From NCBI RefSeq assembly GCF_001570585.1, contig NZ_BBXF01000001.1:1-64000 (forward strand): 64,000 nt of DNA, read 5' to 3'. A model generated the notes under the pieces. The model was not told the origin of the DNA, searched no databases, and saw only the letters and a program-made list of their open reading frames with translations. Made by a program: the position numbers and the translations under genes. This DNA comes from Herbidospora daliensis. GTDB taxonomy: Bacteria > Actinomycetota > Actinomycetes > Streptosporangiales > Streptosporangiaceae. Below are positions 31,191-40,818 of this stretch, piece after piece. How positions within the stretch are numbered: position 1 is the stretch's first letter; each line of letters starts with the position of its first letter.

Positions 31191-33857
31191 TCACAGGCTG
31201 GAGTTGATCGCCTCGGTGACCGCACGCAGCGCGTCGTCGACAGCGCCCGCGTTCGTCCCGCCGCCCTGCGCGACATCGTCCTTGCCGCCACCGCCACCCC
31301 CAAGTGCCTTGGCGGCGACTCCTACCAGACGGCCCGCCTTCAGCCCTCGGTCGCGTCCCGCCTCGTTGACAGCGGCGACCACGACGGGACGGTCCGAGGG
31401 GACACCGGCGACGACGACCACCGCGGCGCGATCACCGGGGAACCGGCCGCGCACATCGAGAGCGAGTTTACGCAGGTCATCGGGGGTGGTTCCAGCAGGC
31501 GCGCGGTGCGTTACGACGGAAACGCCCTGGATGTCCGAGGCCCCGGACGCGAGCTCCCCGGCCACCGCGAGCACCTGCGCCGAGCGCAGCTTCTCCAGCT
31601 CCTTCTCGGCGTTGCGCAGCCGGGTGACGATGCCGTCGACCCGCTCGGGCAGCTCCTCGGGACGCGCCTTGAGCGCCCCGCTGAGCTGGGAGACCAGCAC
31701 GCTCTCGCGGGCCAGGTGGCGGAACGCGTCGAGACCCACGAGGGCCTCCACGCGGCGCACCCCGGCGCCGATCGACGACTCGCCGAGCACCTTGATCAGG
31801 CCGAGCTGGCCCGAGCTGGCGACGTGGGTGCCGCCGCAGAGCTCGCGGGAGTAGTCGCCGACCTCGACGATGCGCACGACGTCGCCGTACTTCTCGCCGA
31901 ACAGGGCCAGCGCGCCCATCTTGCGCGCCTCGGCCTGCGAGGTGTGCACGACGTTGACCTTGAGGTCGTCGATCAGGGTCGCGTTGACCTCGTCTTCGAC
32001 GTCGCGCAGCACGCTGACGGGCACCGCGCCGGCCGAGGTGAAGTCGAACCGGAAGCGGCCCGGCGAGTTCTCCGAACCGGCCTGCGCGGCGGTCTCGCCG
32101 AGCGCGTTGCGGAAGCCCCGGTGGACCAGGTGGGTCGCGGTGTGGCTGCGCGAGATCGACCGGCGGCGGTCGATGTCGATCGCCGCGTGCGCGGCGTCGC
32201 CGACGGTGACCTCGCCGGAGGTGACCTTGCCCCGGTGGACGACCAGGCCCGCGATCGGCGACTGCACGTCGACGACCTCGATCTCGCCGTTCTCGACCCT
32301 GATGACGCCCTGGTCGGCGAGCTGGCCGCCGCCCTCGGCGTAGAACGGGGTGCGCAGCAGCACGACCTCGACGGTGGTGCCCGCGCCCGCGGTGGGGACC
32401 GGCGCGCCGTCGACGATGATGCCGGCGATCTCGGTGTCGGTGGTCAGGTGGTCGTAGCCGAGGAACTCGACCTTGCCCGCCTTCTCGAGGATCTGGCCGA
32501 AGACCGAGATGTCGGCGTTGCCGGTCTTCTTGAGCTTCGAGTCGGCCTTCGCGCGGTCGCGCTGCTCGGCCATGAGGCGGCGGAAGCCCTCTTCGTCGAC
32601 CTTCAGGCCCTGCTCGGCCGCCATTTCGAGGGTCAGGTCGATCGGGAAGCCGTAGGTGTCGTGGAGCTGGAACGCCTTGTCGCCCGACAACACGCTCGTG
32701 TGGCTCTTCTTGCTCTCGGCCACCGCCGTGTCGAAGATCGTCGTGCCGGTGCGCAGGGTGCCCAGGAACGACGCCTCCTCGGCGTCGATGACGCCGTGGA
32801 TCTGCGCCGCGTCGGCGATCAGGTCGTGGTACTGCTCGCCCATCGTGCCGATGGTGGTGGCGGTGAGCTCGTGCATGTAGCGCTCCTCGCCCGAGCCCAG
32901 CAGGCGCAGGTTGCGGATCGCGCGGCGCAGCATGCGGCGCAGCACGTAGCCCCGGCCCTCGTTGGAGGGCAGCACGCCGTCGCCGACGAGCATGACGCCC
33001 GCCCGCAGGTGGTCGGCGATGACGCGCAGCGACACGTCGTTGCGGCCGTCGGCCCCGTAGCGGGTGCCGGTCAGCTCGGCCGCGCGGCTGAGGATCTTGA
33101 AGGTGGTGTCGATCTCGTAGATGTTGTCGACGCCCTGCAGGATCGCCGCCATGCGCTCCAGACCCATGCCGGTGTCGACGCTCTTGGCGGGCAGCTCGCC
33201 GACCACGTCGAAGTCGATCTTCGACCGGACCGTGCCGAGCGTGTACTGCATGAAGACGTTGTTCCACACCTCGAGATAGCGCGTCTCGTCGGCGACGGGC
33301 CCGCCCTCGCGGCCGTATTCGGGACCCCGGTCGAAGTAGATCTCCGAACAGGGGCCGCCGGGGCCCGGAACGCCCATGTGCCAGTAGTTGTCGGCCAGGT
33401 CGCGGCGCTGGATGCGCTCGGCGGGCACGCCGGCGCGCTTCCAGATCTCGATCGCCTCGTCGTCGTCGAGGTAGACCGTGACCCACATCTTCTCTTCGGG
33501 GAACCCGAAGCCGCCCGCGGCGACCGGGTTGGTGAGCAGCTCCCACGCGAAGGGGATCGCCTGCTCCTTGAAGTAGTCGCCGAACGAGAAGTTGCCGAGC
33601 ATCTGGAAGAAGCTGGCGTGCCGCGTGGTCTTGCCGACCTCGTCGATGTCGAGGGTTCGGATGACCTTCTGCGCGCTGGCGGCCCTCTTGTAGGGCGGCT
33701 TCTGCTGCCCGAGGAAGTAGGGCTTGAACGGGACCATGCCCGCGTTGACCAGCAGCAGCGTCGGGTCCTCCGCGACCAGGCTGGCCGAGGGCACGACGGT
33801 GTGCCCGCGCTCTTCGAAGAAGCGCAGGAAGCGGCGTACGATCTCTGCCGACTCCAT
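31191..33857 (-). CDS. alaS: Alanyl-tRNA synthetase
   Basis: Class II synthetase charging tRNA-Ala, with its own editing site. The 888-residue protein has the catalytic core ([20 protein letters not shown], about 33-52; [20 protein letters not shown]), the tRNA-recognition part, the editing domain with zinc-binding [12 protein letters not shown] and [10 protein letters not shown], and the C-terminal DHHA1-type domain ([20 protein letters not shown], ending [20 protein letters not shown]). It stands in the actinobacterial order rarA-DUF948-DUF6167-alaS-ruvX-mltG-aroE. Confidence 0.98.
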   Translation of the reverse strand: MESAEIVRRFLRFFEERGHTVVPSASLVAEDPTLLLVNAGMVPFKPYFLGQQKPPYKRAASAQKVIRTLDIDEVGKTTRHASFFQMLGNFSFGDYFKEQAIPFAWELLTNPVAAGGFGFPEEKMWVTVYLDDDEAIEIWKRAGVPAERIQRRDLADNYWHMGVPGPGGPCSEIYFDRGPEYGREGGPVADETRYLEVWNNVFMQYTLGTVRSKIDFDVVGELPAKSVDTGMGLERMAAILQGVDNIYEIDTTFKILSRAAELTGTRYGADGRNDVSLRVIADHLRAGVMLVGDGVLPSNEGRGYVLRRMLRRAIRNLRLLGSGEERYMHELTATTIGTMGEQYHDLIADAAQIHGVIDAEEASFLGTLRTGTTIFDTAVAESKKSHTSVLSGDKAFQLHDTYGFPIDLTLEMAAEQGLKVDEEGFRRLMAEQRDRAKADSKLKKTGNADISVFGQILEKAGKVEFLGYDHLTTDTEIAGIIVDGAPVPTAGAGTTVEVVLLRTPFYAEGGGQLADQGVIRVENGEIEVVDVQSPIAGLVVHRGKVTSGEVTVGDAAHAAIDIDRRRSISRSHTATHLVHRGFRNALGETAAQAGSENSPGRFRFDFTSAGAVPVSVLRDVEDEVNATLIDDLKVNVVHTSQAEARKMGALALFGEKYGDVVRIVEVGDYSRELCGGTHVASSGQLGLIKVLGESSIGAGVRRVEALVGLDAFRHLARESVLVSQLSGALKARPEELPERVDGIVTRLRNAEKELEKLRSAQVLAVAGELASGASDIQGVSVVTHRAPAGTTPDDLRKLALDVRGRFPGDRAAVVVVAGVPSDRPVVVAAVNEAGRDRGLKAGRLVGVAAKALGGGGGGKDDVAQGGGTNAGAVDDALRAVTEAINSSL

Positions 33858-33858
33858 T

Positions 33859-34089
33859 TCAGCGGCCGTCCTTTACGTCGTTGGTGATATGTCCGACTGT
33901 TCCGAGCCCGTGCTGGGCCCGCAACTCGTTTTCCCTGTTCGCCGCCATGGCGCGCACGTCGTCGGCGAAGTCGCGCACCTGGTGGGCGGTGCGCCGGGCG
34001 ACGTGCTCGGGCTTCAGGGCTTCCAGCTTTCGCATGACCCAGACCGCCAGCGAGGCGCCCAAGGTCATGTAGAAGAGGCGGCGGATCAC
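33859..34089 (-). CDS. Small DUF6167-like protein
   Basis: A 76-residue protein with an N-terminal hydrophobic stretch ([16 protein letters not shown]), then a basic helical part ([20 protein letters not shown]). This matches the small actinobacterial proteins annotated DUF6167, found between the DUF948 gene and alaS. Function unknown. Its GTG overlaps the DUF948 stop by 4 bp, and alaS starts one base before its own end (gap 1 bp), so it belongs to the same transcript. Confidence 0.8.
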   Translation of the reverse strand: MIRRLFYMTLGASLAVWVMRKLEALKPEHVARRTAHQVRDFADDVRAMAANRENELRAQHGLGTVGHITNDVKDGR

Positions 34090-34466
34090 GGCCGTGGCTC
34101 CAGCGACTTCCTGCGCCGGCCGCGCCGCGACAGGGCGCTGCGGATGCCGTGGGCGAACGAGGAGACCTTGATGATCGGCCCGGTCACGACCGTCGACGCC
34201 AGCCCGGTGATCTTGGCGACGTCGTCGCTGACCTCCTTCACGTTGGAGGCTATCGCCTCCACCGCGACGAGCTGGCGGTTGGTCTCGCTGACCGTGTAGC
34301 TGACCTCGTTGAGCAGGGGCACCACCTTGTCACCGAGCTCGTTGACGACCTTGGTGGTGGCGGTGAGCAGCCGGGCCAGCTTGATCAGCACGTAGGCCAG
34401 GAAGCAGACGAGGATCGCCCAGAACATGGCGACGATCAGGCCCGCGACCTCTCCGGCGGTGAGCAT
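34086..34466 (-). CDS. DUF948 membrane protein
   Basis: A 126-residue protein with an N-terminal transmembrane helix (GLIVAMFWAILVCFLAYVLI, about 9-28) followed by a long amphipathic helix with heptad spacing (VVNELGDKVVPLLNEVSYTV, SETNRQLVAVEAIASNVKEV) and a basic tail ([14 protein letters not shown]). This is the DUF948 family; it is conserved next to alaS in actinobacteria and has no established function. An envelope-associated coiled coil is the most that the sequence supports. Confidence 0.85.
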   Translation of the reverse strand: MLTAGEVAGLIVAMFWAILVCFLAYVLIKLARLLTATTKVVNELGDKVVPLLNEVSYTVSETNRQLVAVEAIASNVKEVSDDVAKITGLASTVVTGPIIKVSSFAHGIRSALSRRGRRRKSLEPRP

Positions 34467-34496
34467 GGGCGACCTCCTCCTTGAGGCAGATTCACC

Positions 34497-34539
34497 ACGC
34501 GAGCCACGGCCTGCCTTCGGCAGCCGCGTCTCGCTTTGG
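34497..34539. repeat. Dyad-symmetric element, copy A
   Basis: Imperfect hairpin on the minus strand: CAAAGCGAGACGCGGCTGCC, GAA loop, GGCAGGCCGTGGCTCGCG. Its flanks (CAAAGCGAG...CGCGGC and CGTGG-TCGCG) are shared with the element at 50612-50655, which suggests a dispersed palindromic repeat. It lies between rarA and the DUF948 gene. The 171-bp gap also holds a separate 8-bp inverted repeat TGGCAGAA/TTCTGCCA (34558-34599). Confidence 0.5.
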
Positions 34540-34637
34540 CGGGGCCCCTGCGTTGAATGGCAGAAACCCTATCGCGTATTCCAGGTCCGCCTTCTGCCAC
34601 GGCGACCGCCGGGCATGCGTGTTCGGGCGGCCGCGGG

Positions 34638-35942
34638 TCAGCGTTCGCCGCGCAGGAAGGCGCGCAGCTTCGCCCAGCGCTCGGCCACCGGGGCCTCGGC
34701 CCCGTGGGTGGTCGGCTCGTAGTAGCGCCGGTCGCGCACCTCCTCGGGCGCGTAGTCCTGGCGCACCACGCCGTGGTCGAAGTCGTGGGGGTAGCGGTAC
34801 GCCTCCCCGTGCCCCAGCTTCTTCGCGCCCGGGTAGTGGGCGTCGCGCAGGTGGGGCGGGACCTGGCCGATGAGCCCGGCCCGCACGTCGGCCTGGGCCG
34901 CGCCGATGGCCTTGACGACGGCGTTGGACTTGGGGGCCAGCGCGCAGTGGATGACCGCCTGGGCCAGGTTGATGCGCCCCTCGGGCAGGCCGATGAACTC
35001 GACGGCCTGGGCGGCGGCCACGGCCACCTGGAGGGCGGTCGGGTCGGCCATGCCGACGTCCTCGGAGGCGAAGATCACGATGCGGCGGGCGATGAAGCGG
35101 GGGTCCTCCCCCGCCTCGACCATGCGGGCCAGGTAGTGGAGGGCGGCGTCGGCGTCGGAGCCGCGCATGCTCTTGATGAAGGCGCTGATGACGTCGTAGT
35201 GCTGGTCGCCCTGCCGGTCGTAGCGGACCGCGGCCTTGTCGACGGCCCTCTCGACCACCTCGACGGTGACGTCGTCGGCCAGCAGGGCGGCGGCCTCGAG
35301 GTAGGTGAGGGAGCGCCGGGCGTCTCCCCCGGCCAGCCGGACGAGCTGCTCCCTGGCCTCGGGCCGGAGGGTGACCGCGCCGTCGAGGCCGCGTTCGTCG
35401 GTCACGGCGCGGTCGAGCACGGCCCCGACGTCGTCGTCGGTGAGCGATTCGAGGGTGAGCAGCAGGGAGCGCGACAGCAGCGGCGAGATGACGGAGAAGA
35501 ACGGGTTCTCGGTGGTGGCCCCGATGAAGGTGACCCAGCGGTTCTCCACCGCCGGGAGCAGCGCGTCCTGCTGGGCCTTGTTGAAGCGGTGGACCTCGTC
35601 GACGAACAGGACGGTCTGCCGCCCGCTCATGCCCAGCTCGCGGCGGGCGTTCTCGATGGCCGCGCGCACGTCCTTGACCCCCGCCGAGACGGCCGAGACC
35701 TCGACGAACCGCCGTTTGGTGACGTTGGACACGACGTAGGCCAGCGTGGTCTTGCCGGTGCCGGGCGGCCCCCACAGGAACAGCGACATGGGGGCCTCGC
35801 TCTCGACCAGCCGCCGCAGCGGGGTGCCGGAGCCGAGCAGGTGGCGCTGGCCGATGACCTCGTCGAGGGTGCGCGGGCGCATGCGCACGGCGAGGGGTTC
35901 GGGCGTGTTGTCGCGCGCGGCCGAATCGAACAGGCTCTCCAC
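34638..35942 (-). CDS. rarA: Replication-associated recombination ATPase RarA/MgsA
   Basis: AAA+ ATPase that acts at stalled replication forks. The 434-residue protein has [20 protein letters not shown] (about 17-36), Walker [15 protein letters not shown], Walker [14 protein letters not shown], the sensor [17 protein letters not shown], and the RarA-specific C-terminal part ([35 protein letters not shown]-like [12 protein letters not shown]). The GTG start follows the DUF2231 stop by 6 bp, so it may be co-transcribed with it. Confidence 0.94.
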   Translation of the reverse strand: MESLFDSAARDNTPEPLAVRMRPRTLDEVIGQRHLLGSGTPLRRLVESEAPMSLFLWGPPGTGKTTLAYVVSNVTKRRFVEVSAVSAGVKDVRAAIENARRELGMSGRQTVLFVDEVHRFNKAQQDALLPAVENRWVTFIGATTENPFFSVISPLLSRSLLLTLESLTDDDVGAVLDRAVTDERGLDGAVTLRPEAREQLVRLAGGDARRSLTYLEAAALLADDVTVEVVERAVDKAAVRYDRQGDQHYDVISAFIKSMRGSDADAALHYLARMVEAGEDPRFIARRIVIFASEDVGMADPTALQVAVAAAQAVEFIGLPEGRINLAQAVIHCALAPKSNAVVKAIGAAQADVRAGLIGQVPPHLRDAHYPGAKKLGHGEAYRYPHDFDHGVVRQDYAPEEVRDRRYYEPTTHGAEAPVAERWAKLRAFLRGER

Positions 35943-35948
35943 GAACCC

Positions 35949-36401
35949 CTAGCCTAGGCCCCACACGGCGGTGGCCCCGGTGTGCCCGGCGCGCACGACG
36001 TAGAAGGTGACGGCGAGCGCGCCCACCACGGCCAGCACCGACAGGACCGTGGTCAGGGCCCCGCTCCGGCCCTTGGAGACCGCCCAGACCAGCACCAGCG
36101 CGACCGCCGCCAGGGCGATCGTGGTCAGCAGCAGCGGGACGGCGAACGACTCGTGCTCGGCGACCGGGGCGGGCGCCTGGGCGCCGTACCGCGACTCCTT
36201 GAGCGCCTCGCCGCTCATCCGGGCGACCACGACGCTGACCGGCGCCGCCACGGCCAGCAGCACCACGGCCCAGTCGAGCCGGGCGCGGAACCGGGGCAGC
36301 ACGGCGTACGCGACGGCGACGACGGCCAGCAGCGGGGTGAAGACCACGGCGGCGTGCACGACCAGCGGATGCAGGGGAAGGCCGAAAACGGAATCGAACA
36401 T
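35949..36401 (-). CDS. DUF2231 membrane protein
   Basis: A 150-residue protein with four predicted transmembrane segments (for example VVHAAVVFTPLLAVVAVAYA near the N-terminus and LLLTTIALAAVALVLVWAVS in the middle). The N-terminal GLPLHPLVVHAAV is the DUF2231 signature; a paired histidine pattern suggests haem or metal contact in relatives, which is unproven. The ATG at 36401 follows GGAG at a longish spacing. It is downstream of the tricorn protease gene, same strand. Confidence 0.82.
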   Translation of the reverse strand: MFDSVFGLPLHPLVVHAAVVFTPLLAVVAVAYAVLPRFRARLDWAVVLLAVAAPVSVVVARMSGEALKESRYGAQAPAPVAEHESFAVPLLLTTIALAAVALVLVWAVSKGRSGALTTVLSVLAVVGALAVTFYVVRAGHTGATAVWGLG

Positions 36402-36487
36402 ACGGGGGACATCTCCTTCGTCATCCACTCATACCCGAGCGATCATCCGCAGGTTCCCAGACGGATCTGAGAGCGGGATGAGAGCGG

Positions 36488-39400
36488 TCAGCTCCTGACC
36501 CGGCCCCGGAAGGGACGGGTGCCCGGGTCGGGCGGCGCGCTGACCGGGCGGCCCTCCATCGCCCGCAGGGCGTGCCGCACCCCGGCGTCGAGCTGCGGGT
36601 CGGCCCCCCGGGCCCAGTCGGCCGGGGTGATGAGCACCTCCTCGTCGGGGGTCGCGCCCCGGTTCTCCAGCTCCCAGCCGTAGTTCTCGCTCCAGTGGGC
36701 GAAGCCGGGCACCCGCATCCGGGTGCCGTCGGCCAGCCGGTAGACGCCCCGGATCCCGATGACCCCGCCCCAGGTGCGGGTCCCGATGACCGGGCCGAGG
36801 TCGAGGGCCTGGACGGCGGCGGTGATGATGTCGCCGTCGGAGGAGGTCTCCTCGTCGCACAGCACCACGACGGGGCCGCGCGGCGCGTCCATGGGATAGC
36901 TCCTCGGCTCCTCCCTGCGGGACAACTTCCAGCCGACGATGCGGCGGGAGAGCTTCTCCACCACCAGCTGCGAGGTGTTGCCGCCCTGGTTGGCCCGCAC
37001 GTCGACGATCACCGCCTCCTTGGCCAGCTCGTGGGACAGGTCGCGGTGCAGCTGCGCCCAGCCCGCCCGGTCCATGTCGGGCACGTGCAGGTAGCCGACC
37101 CGCCCGCCCGACAGGCGGCGGACCAGCCGGCGCCGGTCGGACACCCAGGAGTGGTAGCGCAGCCGCCGGTCGTTGACCAGCGGGACCACGGCCACCCGGA
37201 AGACCCGCGCGCCCGACTCGACGGTCAGCTCGACGGGGTGCCCGTACGCCGCCCAGAGCAGCGGCGCGGGCCCGGTCACCGGGTCGACCGGCACGCCGTC
37301 GACGGCCAGGATCGCGTCGCCGGCCCGGACGCCCGACCCCTGGAGCGGCGAACGGGCGGCGGTGTCGGAGAGCTCGGAGGGGAACACGCGCCGGACCCGC
37401 CACAGGCCGTCGGTGTCGGGCCCGATGTCGGCGCCCAGGCGGCCGGTGGGGCTGCGCCAGTGGTGGCGGGCGGCGTACACGTAGGCGTGGGAGGCGCCGA
37501 GCTCGCCGACGACCTCGCCGATGAGGTCGGCGAAGTCGTCGGGGCCGCCGACCCGGTCGAGCCAGGGCCGGTAGGTCTCCAGCACCTCCGGCCAGTCGAC
37601 GCCCGCCATGTCGGCGACCCAGAAGTGGTCGCGCATGACGCGCCCGGCCTCGGCGTAGGCCTGCCGCCAGCGCCGGCCCGGGTCGATGCGCACCCGGACG
37701 CGTTCGAGGTCGACGGTCACGCCGTCGCCGTTCTTGCTCGTCGCGGAGATCACCCGCAGCTCGGCGGCGTCGCGCACCACGATGCGGGAGCCGTCGCCGC
37801 TGACGGAGAAGAAGTGCACGTCGCTCGCGAGCTCCTCGGTCTTGCGCTTGTCGAGGTCGAAGCGTTCGAGCACGGTCGGCTCGCCGCTCGCGCCGCGCAA
37901 CCACACCAGCCCGCCCTTGACCGGCCGCAGCGCCCAGTAGTGGGCCTCGGGCACCGGCAGCGGCACGATCCGCCCGTCGAGCCCGGCCAGGTCGACGGCG
38001 ACCGGCCCGTCGCCGGAGTCGCCGCCGTCGGCCGACTTGCCCTCGACCGAGGGGGCGAACGGCGAGGGCGCGCCCGCCGCGAGCGGCACCAGGTAGGGGC
38101 GGGTGCCGTGGGTGATCACCAGGTCGAAGCTGTGGGAGTCGCGGATCATCTCGAAGCCGCGCAGCGACAGGAAGACCAGGTTGCGGCCGTCGCCGGTGAA
38201 GGCGGGCGACATGTCGGTGAACCGGCCGTCGGTGACGTGCACGATCTCGCTCGCCGGGGTCTCCGGGGCGGGGGTCTCGGTGACCTCGGCGCCCGAGTCG
38301 GGGTCGTCGTCCTTCGTTCCTGGACGCTGGAGGCGGGCCATCCGGATGGCGTAGCCGCGGGAGACCGGATGGCACCACACCAGCCACTGGGAGCGCGGGT
38401 CGAACCCGAGGTCGCTGATCACGCCGTGGTCGGTCCGGGTGAGCTCGGTGACCGTGCCGGTCTCCGGGTCGACCAGCAGCAGGCGGCCGTCGTGGGAGGC
38501 GACCGCGATCACCGAGCCGTCGGGGGCGGCCTCCATCTCCTCGACCTGGCCCAGCTCTCCGGCGGCGACGGTCCGGGTGGGGCTGCCGGGCGCGCCGAGC
38601 TCGATGGCGTCCTCGCCGGCGGCGTCGGTCACCCAGGCGGCCGGGCCGTTGACGCGTTTGCCCAGGTCGTCGGGTTCGGCGTCGTCGGCGCGTTCGAACC
38701 GGCCGAGCACGATGGGCAACCGGGCCCGGCCGCGCCCTGACAGCAGCCGGACCGGGCCGTCCTCGTGGGTCACCCAGTGGACGGCGCCGCCCACCTCGAC
38801 GGCGCTGGCCCGGCCGGTGGTGTCGCAGGCGGCGTCCTCGGGGTTCGGGTTGGCCCAGAAGGGCTGGCGGCCCCGGCCTGCGCCGCCGAGGCGCACCTCC
38901 AGGGGTTCGGGCTCGGCGTCGAGGCCGGGCAGCAACCACAGGCTGCCCGCGCGGGCGTAGACGATCCGGGTTCCGTCGGTGGCCGCCTGGCGGGCGTAGA
39001 AGTCCTCGTGGCTCGTGTGCCTCCTGAGGTCGCCTCCGTCGTACCGGACCGAATAGAGGTTTCCGGTCCCCTCATGGTCGGAGAGGAACACGATCCGGCC
39101 GCCGACGAGCATCGGCGCGGCGAGCTGGCCCTCGTGGCCGGGCAGCAGGCGGCGCCCGTCGAGCCACAGGCGGCCCATGCCGCCGCCCCGGTAGCGCTTC
39201 CAGTGGGCGGGGTCGTGACCGGCCGAGGCGGTCAGCAGCAGGGTGCGGCCGTCGCGCAGGTCGAGGTCGCTGACCGGGCCGTAGGGCAGCCGCTCCCCCG
39301 GGCCGCCGTCGAGCGGCACGGTGCGCGCCCACGTCCAGTGGGCGAAGGGCTGGTCGTGGGAGCTGCCGGCGATCACGGTCGTGGCGTCGAGCCAGCCGTG

Positions 39401-39673
39401 CACCCGCGCGCCGTTGCCGCCCCAGTGGGTGAGCTGCTCGATCCCGCCGCCGTCGACCGGCGCGACGTGGACCTCGGCGGGGATGCGCCCGCCCTGCCAG
39501 GCCACCATGGCGCCGTCGGGCGACAGGCGCGGATGGGCGGCGCCCACCTGCTCGACCGTGAGACGCCAGGCCCGCCCGCCGTCGAGCGGAGCGATCCAAA
39601 CGTCGTCCTCCGCGACGAACGTCAGGAGATCGCGACGGATGTGCGGAAACCGGAGGTATGACCTGCTAGGCAC
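36488..39673 (-). CDS. Tricorn-type S41 protease
   Basis: A large cytosolic peptidase of about 1061 residues related to archaeal tricorn protease, which cuts peptides released by the proteasome. The N-terminal two-thirds are beta-propeller blades (LTFVAEDDVWIAPLDGGRAW, HPRLSPDGAMVAWQGGRI), followed by a core domain, a PDZ-like segment (AGDAILAVDGVPVDP) and the S41 catalytic part: VDVRANQGGNTSQLVVEKL and the serine motif CDEETSSDGDIITAAVQAL. A GTG at 39673 gives the expected N-terminus SRSYLRFPHI; an ATG at 39721 with AGGGG upstream is the alternative. A promoter-like pair 7 bp before the GTG suggests a leaderless message. Confidence 0.9.
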   Translation of the reverse strand: MPSRSYLRFPHIRRDLLTFVAEDDVWIAPLDGGRAWRLTVEQVGAAHPRLSPDGAMVAWQGGRIPAEVHVAPVDGGGIEQLTHWGGNGARVHGWLDATTVIAGSSHDQPFAHWTWARTVPLDGGPGERLPYGPVSDLDLRDGRTLLLTASAGHDPAHWKRYRGGGMGRLWLDGRRLLPGHEGQLAAPMLVGGRIVFLSDHEGTGNLYSVRYDGGDLRRHTSHEDFYARQAATDGTRIVYARAGSLWLLPGLDAEPEPLEVRLGGAGRGRQPFWANPNPEDAACDTTGRASAVEVGGAVHWVTHEDGPVRLLSGRGRARLPIVLGRFERADDAEPDDLGKRVNGPAAWVTDAAGEDAIELGAPGSPTRTVAAGELGQVEEMEAAPDGSVIAVASHDGRLLLVDPETGTVTELTRTDHGVISDLGFDPRSQWLVWCHPVSRGYAIRMARLQRPGTKDDDPDSGAEVTETPAPETPASEIVHVTDGRFTDMSPAFTGDGRNLVFLSLRGFEMIRDSHSFDLVITHGTRPYLVPLAAGAPSPFAPSVEGKSADGGDSGDGPVAVDLAGLDGRIVPLPVPEAHYWALRPVKGGLVWLRGASGEPTVLERFDLDKRKTEELASDVHFFSVSGDGSRIVVRDAAELRVISATSKNGDGVTVDLERVRVRIDPGRRWRQAYAEAGRVMRDHFWVADMAGVDWPEVLETYRPWLDRVGGPDDFADLIGEVVGELGASHAYVYAARHHWRSPTGRLGADIGPDTDGLWRVRRVFPSELSDTAARSPLQGSGVRAGDAILAVDGVPVDPVTGPAPLLWAAYGHPVELTVESGARVFRVAVVPLVNDRRLRYHSWVSDRRRLVRRLSGGRVGYLHVPDMDRAGWAQLHRDLSHELAKEAVIVDVRANQGGNTSQLVVEKLSRRIVGWKLSRREEPRSYPMDAPRGPVVVLCDEETSSDGDIITAAVQALDLGPVIGTRTWGGVIGIRGVYRLADGTRMRVPGFAHWSENYGWELENRGATPDEEVLITPADWARGADPQLDAGVRHALRAMEGRPVSAPPDPGTRPFRGRVRS

Positions 39674-39680
39674 CCCCACA

Positions 39681-39708
39681 ATGCTAATCCCAGCCCTGCT
39701 GAAGGCAA
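39681..39708 (-). promoter_or_regulatory. Candidate leaderless promoter of the tricorn gene
   Basis: On the minus strand TTGCCT (about 39703-39708) and TAGCAT (about 39681-39686) are 16 bp apart; the GTG start follows 7 bp after the -10, exactly where transcription would begin. No Shine-Dalgarno sequence precedes that GTG. Confidence 0.4.
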
Positions 39709-39816
39709 GATCGTTACGCATGGGGCCCCTGGGACGGGTCTTACGCGAAGCGAACACGATCACGGATAGAGTGACGCGAAACTTCAGCAATGGACGAATA
39801 AAGGGAAGGCAACGCA

Positions 39817-40680
39817 GTGACCCACACGAATCGGCAGAAACCCCTGGCCCTGGGCCAGGCCCGTCGCGTCCGGTTGGGGGTCGGTGCAGTGATCCTCTCG
39901 CTCTTCGCGGTGACGGGCTGCAGCAGCGCTGATGGCAACACCGCGGCCCCCGGGGAGGAGACCCCTCCGGCGTCGGCCGCGCCGTCGATCACCTCGATCC
40001 CCTCCAAGCTGCCCGACCAGCCGACCGCTCCCCCGACGCCGGTCGACCCCAAGAACGTCAAGTGCGAGTACCGCAAGGACGACACCGGCGTGCCGAGCAA
40101 GTTCGTGGGCATGCCCCCGGCCAAGCCGATGAAGGCCGCGCTGGCCGCCAAGAACATGACGCTCAAGACCAACCAGGGCGACATCGTCATCGAGCTGGTG
40201 CCCGAGTCGACGCCGTGCACGGTCAACTCGTTCTACTTCCTGGCGAAGAAGAACTACTTCGACAACACCCTGTGCCATCGGCTCACCACGGCCGACAGCA
40301 ACGGCCTCGACCTGCTCCAGTGCGGTGACCCGCAGGCCAAGGGCGACGGCAAGAACAAGACCGACGGCACCGGCGGCCCCGGCTACCTGTTCCCCGACGA
40401 GAACCTCGGCCCGCAGTACACGCGCGGCGTGGTCTTCATGGCCCAGGGCGGCGACGCGGCCAACTCCAACGGCAGCCAGTTCGCCATCTCCTACAGCGAC
40501 GAGGCGGCCCAGCTCCCGGCTGCGTACACGCCGTTCGGCGTGGTGACCAAGGGCATCGAGATCGTCGACAAGATCGCCGCGGGCGGCGTCATCAAGAACG
40601 AGGACGACATCCTGTCGGAGGACGGCGGCTCCAACGCGCCGAAGATGCGCGTGGAGATCAAGGACGTCATCGTCAAATAG
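39817..40680 (+). CDS. Cyclophilin-type peptidyl-prolyl isomerase lipoprotein
   Basis: An exported 287-residue protein: signal peptide with lipobox (LSLFAVTGC, Cys about residue 35), a Pro/Ala/Ser-rich linker to about 70, then a cyclophilin domain (LKTNQGDIVIELVPESTPCT, GVVFMAQGGDAANSNGSQFA). The catalytic arginine is kept (CHRL) and the Q of LLQCGDP, but the phenylalanine usual before it is absent. Four cysteines (CEYRK, PCTV, CHRL, QCGD) recur in the paralogue at 45475. It should fold prolines at the outer membrane face. GTG start after GGGAAGG; a strong terminator follows. Confidence 0.9.
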   Translation: MTHTNRQKPLALGQARRVRLGVGAVILSLFAVTGCSSADGNTAAPGEETPPASAAPSITSIPSKLPDQPTAPPTPVDPKNVKCEYRKDDTGVPSKFVGMPPAKPMKAALAAKNMTLKTNQGDIVIELVPESTPCTVNSFYFLAKKNYFDNTLCHRLTTADSNGLDLLQCGDPQAKGDGKNKTDGTGGPGYLFPDENLGPQYTRGVVFMAQGGDAANSNGSQFAISYSDEAAQLPAAYTPFGVVTKGIEIVDKIAAGGVIKNEDDILSEDGGSNAPKMRVEIKDVIVK

Positions 40681-40688
40681 GCGTTTCC

Positions 40689-40726
40689 CACCGAAGGGCG
40701 GGTCCGAAAGGACTCGCCCTTCGGTG
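40689..40726 (+). terminator. Terminator after the cyclophilin lipoprotein gene
   Basis: A 17-bp stem with one mismatch (CACCGAAGGGCGGGTCC against GGACTCGCCCTTCGGTG) and a GAAA tetraloop, followed by TTTC, 8 bp after the stop codon. Confidence 0.85.
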
Positions 40727-40818
40727 TTTCGGGCGACACGAAACCCATCAGAACCCCTAGAATCTCGCGAAAGGCGAATTCCAGAGCGAATGCCACCCCC
40801 CTGACCGGAGGCCATACG

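Noticed and set aside
31002-33887. 961-codon open frame opposite alaS
   Set aside because: Same effect: low-complexity translation (Asp/Val/Gly/Arg repeats) mirrored from the real alaS codons.
34558-34599. TGGCAGAA...TTCTGCCA inverted repeat in the rarA/DUF948 gap
   Set aside because: 8-bp arms with a 26-bp loop; could arise by chance, so mentioned only with the neighbouring element.
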